From the NCBI RefSeq assembly GCF_037094685.1, contig NZ_CP146614.1:1860001-1924000 (forward strand): a DNA stretch of 64,000 nt, written 5' to 3'. Position 1 is the first letter of the stretch; every line of letters begins with the position of its first letter. Below, piece after piece: positions 61,860-64,000 of the stretch. The notes under the pieces are model-generated. The model was given only the letters and a program-made list of their open reading frames with translations. It was not told where the DNA came from and made no database searches. Source of the stretch: Massilia sp. METH4 (GTDB lineage: Bacteria > Pseudomonadota > Gammaproteobacteria > Burkholderiales > Burkholderiaceae_D). A program made the translations under genes and the position numbers.

Positions 61860-62456
61860 ATGGATCTGTTCTCTCTTGAAGCCGCCCTGCAGCCGATTCC
61901 GATCGAGGATGGCCGGCTGTCCTTCCTTCCCCAGTTGCCGCTGCCCGGGCCCAACGACGTGGTGCTGCGCCGCCTGCTCGACGAGATCGCGTGGCGCGAG
62001 GAAACCATCTACCTCTTCGGCAAGGCAGTGCGGCAGCCGCGGCTTTCGGCCTGGTACGGCGAAGCCAGCTACACCTATTCCGGCCGCACCTTCCATCCCC
62101 TGCCGTTCACGCCGCTGCTGCTGGACATCAAGCGCGCCGTCGAGGATGCGACCGGCGCGCGCTTCAACAGCGTATTGCTGAACCTTTACCGCAACGAGCG
62201 CGACAGCATGGGTTTCCACAGCGACGACGAGCCCGAGCTGGGCCCCGAGCCGACCATCGCCTCGGTCACGTTCGGCGACGCGCGCACCTTCATCCTCAAG
62301 CACAAGAAGCGGGGCACGACCATCAAGCTGGACCTGACGGATGGCAGCCTGCTGCTGATGGCCGGCACGCTGCAACGGCACTGGCGCCATGGCATCAACA
62401 AGGAAACCAGGCCACGCGGCGCCCGCGTGAACCTCACCTTCCGGTGGATTCGCTGA
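61860..62456 (+). CDS. AlkB-like 2-oxoglutarate/Fe(II) DNA-repair dioxygenase
   Basis: A 198-residue oxygenase that should remove alkyl groups from DNA or RNA bases. The iron ligands are H120 and D122 (GFHSDDE) and H177 (RHWRHGI). R189 and R195 (RVNLTFRW) bind 2-oxoglutarate with the usual spacing. SVLLNLYRNERDSMGFH is the AlkB-type substrate segment. It is divergent from the molybdopterin-type gene. No SOS or Ada box is visible upstream. Confidence 0.88.
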   Translation: MDLFSLEAALQPIPIEDGRLSFLPQLPLPGPNDVVLRRLLDEIAWREETIYLFGKAVRQPRLSAWYGEASYTYSGRTFHPLPFTPLLLDIKRAVEDATGARFNSVLLNLYRNERDSMGFHSDDEPELGPEPTIASVTFGDARTFILKHKKRGTTIKLDLTDGSLLLMAGTLQRHWRHGINKETRPRGARVNLTFRWIR

Positions 62457-62679
62457 AGACTTGCCGCGACAACACTTTATTAGGGTTTCTTAAGCAAACG
62501 CCGACAGTTTGGGGGCCTCAGCGCCATTTCAATGGCCATTACATCTGCTAACAATTATTACGGAAATGGACCTTTTATAAATGAGCTCCGGTGTTATCTT
62601 GGTTCCATCGCGGTTCCAACCACACTGAACAGCGATCCCGCAGCACTGTAACGACAACCATTTTGCTGAGAGATCAACC

Positions 62680-63264
62680 ATGAAAAACACCATTCTTGCC
62701 CTTGTTGCTTCCGCTGCTGCCTTTGGCGCGGTATCCGCTCACGCAGCCGACGGCCGGCCGTACGTCGGTATCGGTGGCGTCGTTTCCGAACATCGCTACG
62801 AGAACCTGACCGGCGACACCGGCGGCGACCACAGCAAGCACGAATATGGCGGCAAGTTCTTCGCCGGCTACCAGATCAACCCGACCTGGGCCGTTGAAGC
62901 CGGGTACACCGACTTCGGCAAGTCCAACTACGCTTACTCGCAAGCCGGCATCAATGGCCGTGCCCAAGCCGATTCCAAGTCCTACTATGTGGCCGGCAAG
63001 GCCAGCTACCCGGTAGCGGAAAAGGTCAATGTGTTCGGCAAGCTGGGCGTCGCGCATAACAAGAACGACGTGAACCTGTCCGGCCTGGCCGGCTCGTACA
63101 GCGGCGAGAGCAGCCGCAATTCCGCCTACGCCGCGCTGGGCGCCGAGTACGCGGTGAACGAGCAGGTCGCGCTGTCGCTGGAGTATGAACACTACGGCAA
63201 GAACGAAGTGGACTTCGGCCGCAGCAAGGGCGCCGTGTCGCTGAACGCCAAGTACAGCTTCTAA
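62680..63264 (+). CDS. Outer-membrane beta-barrel protein (OmpA/OmpX-like)
   Basis: A 194-residue protein with a clear signal peptide (ending VSAHAAD) and alternating hydrophobic strands consistent with an eight-stranded barrel: PYVGIGGVV, GYQINPTWAVEAGYTDFG, YYVAGKASYPV, NVFGKLGVAHN, YAALGAEYAVNEQVALSLEYEHYG and the C-terminal strand VSLNAKYSF, ending in Phe as required for barrel insertion. Its role may be stability, adhesion or porin-like. The 223-bp gap upstream contains AT-rich promoter-like DNA (TATAAA near 62575) but no site I can defend. Confidence 0.82.
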   Translation: MKNTILALVASAAAFGAVSAHAADGRPYVGIGGVVSEHRYENLTGDTGGDHSKHEYGGKFFAGYQINPTWAVEAGYTDFGKSNYAYSQAGINGRAQADSKSYYVAGKASYPVAEKVNVFGKLGVAHNKNDVNLSGLAGSYSGESSRNSAYAALGAEYAVNEQVALSLEYEHYGKNEVDFGRSKGAVSLNAKYSF

Positions 63265-63365
63265 CGGAGCTGGCGCACCGATCGAGGCCGGGCGCGACAG
63301 CCGGCCGGGATTCCGGCCCAATGTCCCTGCGCCCGCCTCACCGGAAAAGTTCTTCGTGAGAGAAG

Positions 63366-63396
63366 AAAAAACGGACTCCAGTGGAGTCCGTTTTTG
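63366..63396. terminator. Bidirectional Rho-independent terminator
   Basis: ACGGACTCCA and TGGAGTCCGT form the stem, flanked by an A-tract on the left and a T-tract on the right. It lies between the convergent outer-membrane gene and ettA. Confidence 0.88.
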
Positions 63397-63409
63397 TTTC
63401 CGACGCAGC

Positions 63410-64000
<591 letters not shown>

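Overview
The window is GC-rich chromosomal DNA, most likely from a Massilia/Duganella-type betaproteobacterium (Oxalobacteraceae). This is inferred from the gene repertoire, not from a marker gene: SlmA, a fused PabB-PabC, two PHB-depolymerase-type enzymes, a sugar TonB receptor and a LivFGHMK-type operon linked to acyl-CoA ligases. Genes are dense, often with ATGA overlaps. One tRNA (Thr-GGT) and no rRNA or CRISPR array are present. Both window ends cut genes (rsgA at the left, ettA at the right).

Region by region: (1) 0.4-7.7 kb: a two-way polyamine/membrane module. Leftward run a DUF350 membrane protein, an SPFH/SHOCT protein, a DUF4178 zinc-ribbon protein, an unrecognised 55-aa Gly-rich protein and S-adenosylmethionine decarboxylase. 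Rightward run a membrane-anchored aminopropyltransferase-like protein, a Tat-type FAD oxidoreductase and a GNAT acetyltransferase. (2) 8.3-8.6 kb: two nested miniature transposable elements. (3) 8.7-10.6 kb: two exported alpha/beta hydrolases sharing an upstream motif. (4) 10.8-19.9 kb: a galactoside/galactonate unit (dgoD, dgoK, dgoA, GH35 beta-galactosidase, TonB receptor) followed by a LysR regulator. (5) 20-38 kb: housekeeping and mixed genes: PPK2, a diguanylate cyclase, PHB depolymerases, glutathione peroxidase, pabBC, slmA, argB, tRNA-Thr, an ECF sigma factor and a ClpP paralogue. (6) 38.4-48.4 kb: hpt, then an eight-gene leftward operon (acyl-CoA ligase, livG, livH, livM, substrate-binding protein, livF, a YjbR-like gene and a PaaK-like ligase) with a divergent Crp/Fnr regulator. 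This looks like uptake and CoA activation of an organic acid. (7) 50.07-55.30 kb: a segment bounded by 17-bp inverted repeats of an IS5-family (IS1031-like) element. It has visibly lower GC than its surroundings and carries two SDRs, a Tat-signal aldo/keto reductase, a LysR regulator and a frameshifted transposase. (8) 55.3-64 kb: nucleotidyltransferase, aminopeptidase P, MgtC, DUF924, DUF2520, AlkB, an outer-membrane barrel protein and ettA, with a repeat cluster at 59.0-59.2 kb.

The most interesting parts are the polyamine/SPFH/DUF350 module, which may make or modify a polyamine at the membrane, and the IS-bounded oxidoreductase cargo. The cargo ends are identical over 18 bp to those of the inner miniature element at 8.47 kb, so one transposase family may have moved both.
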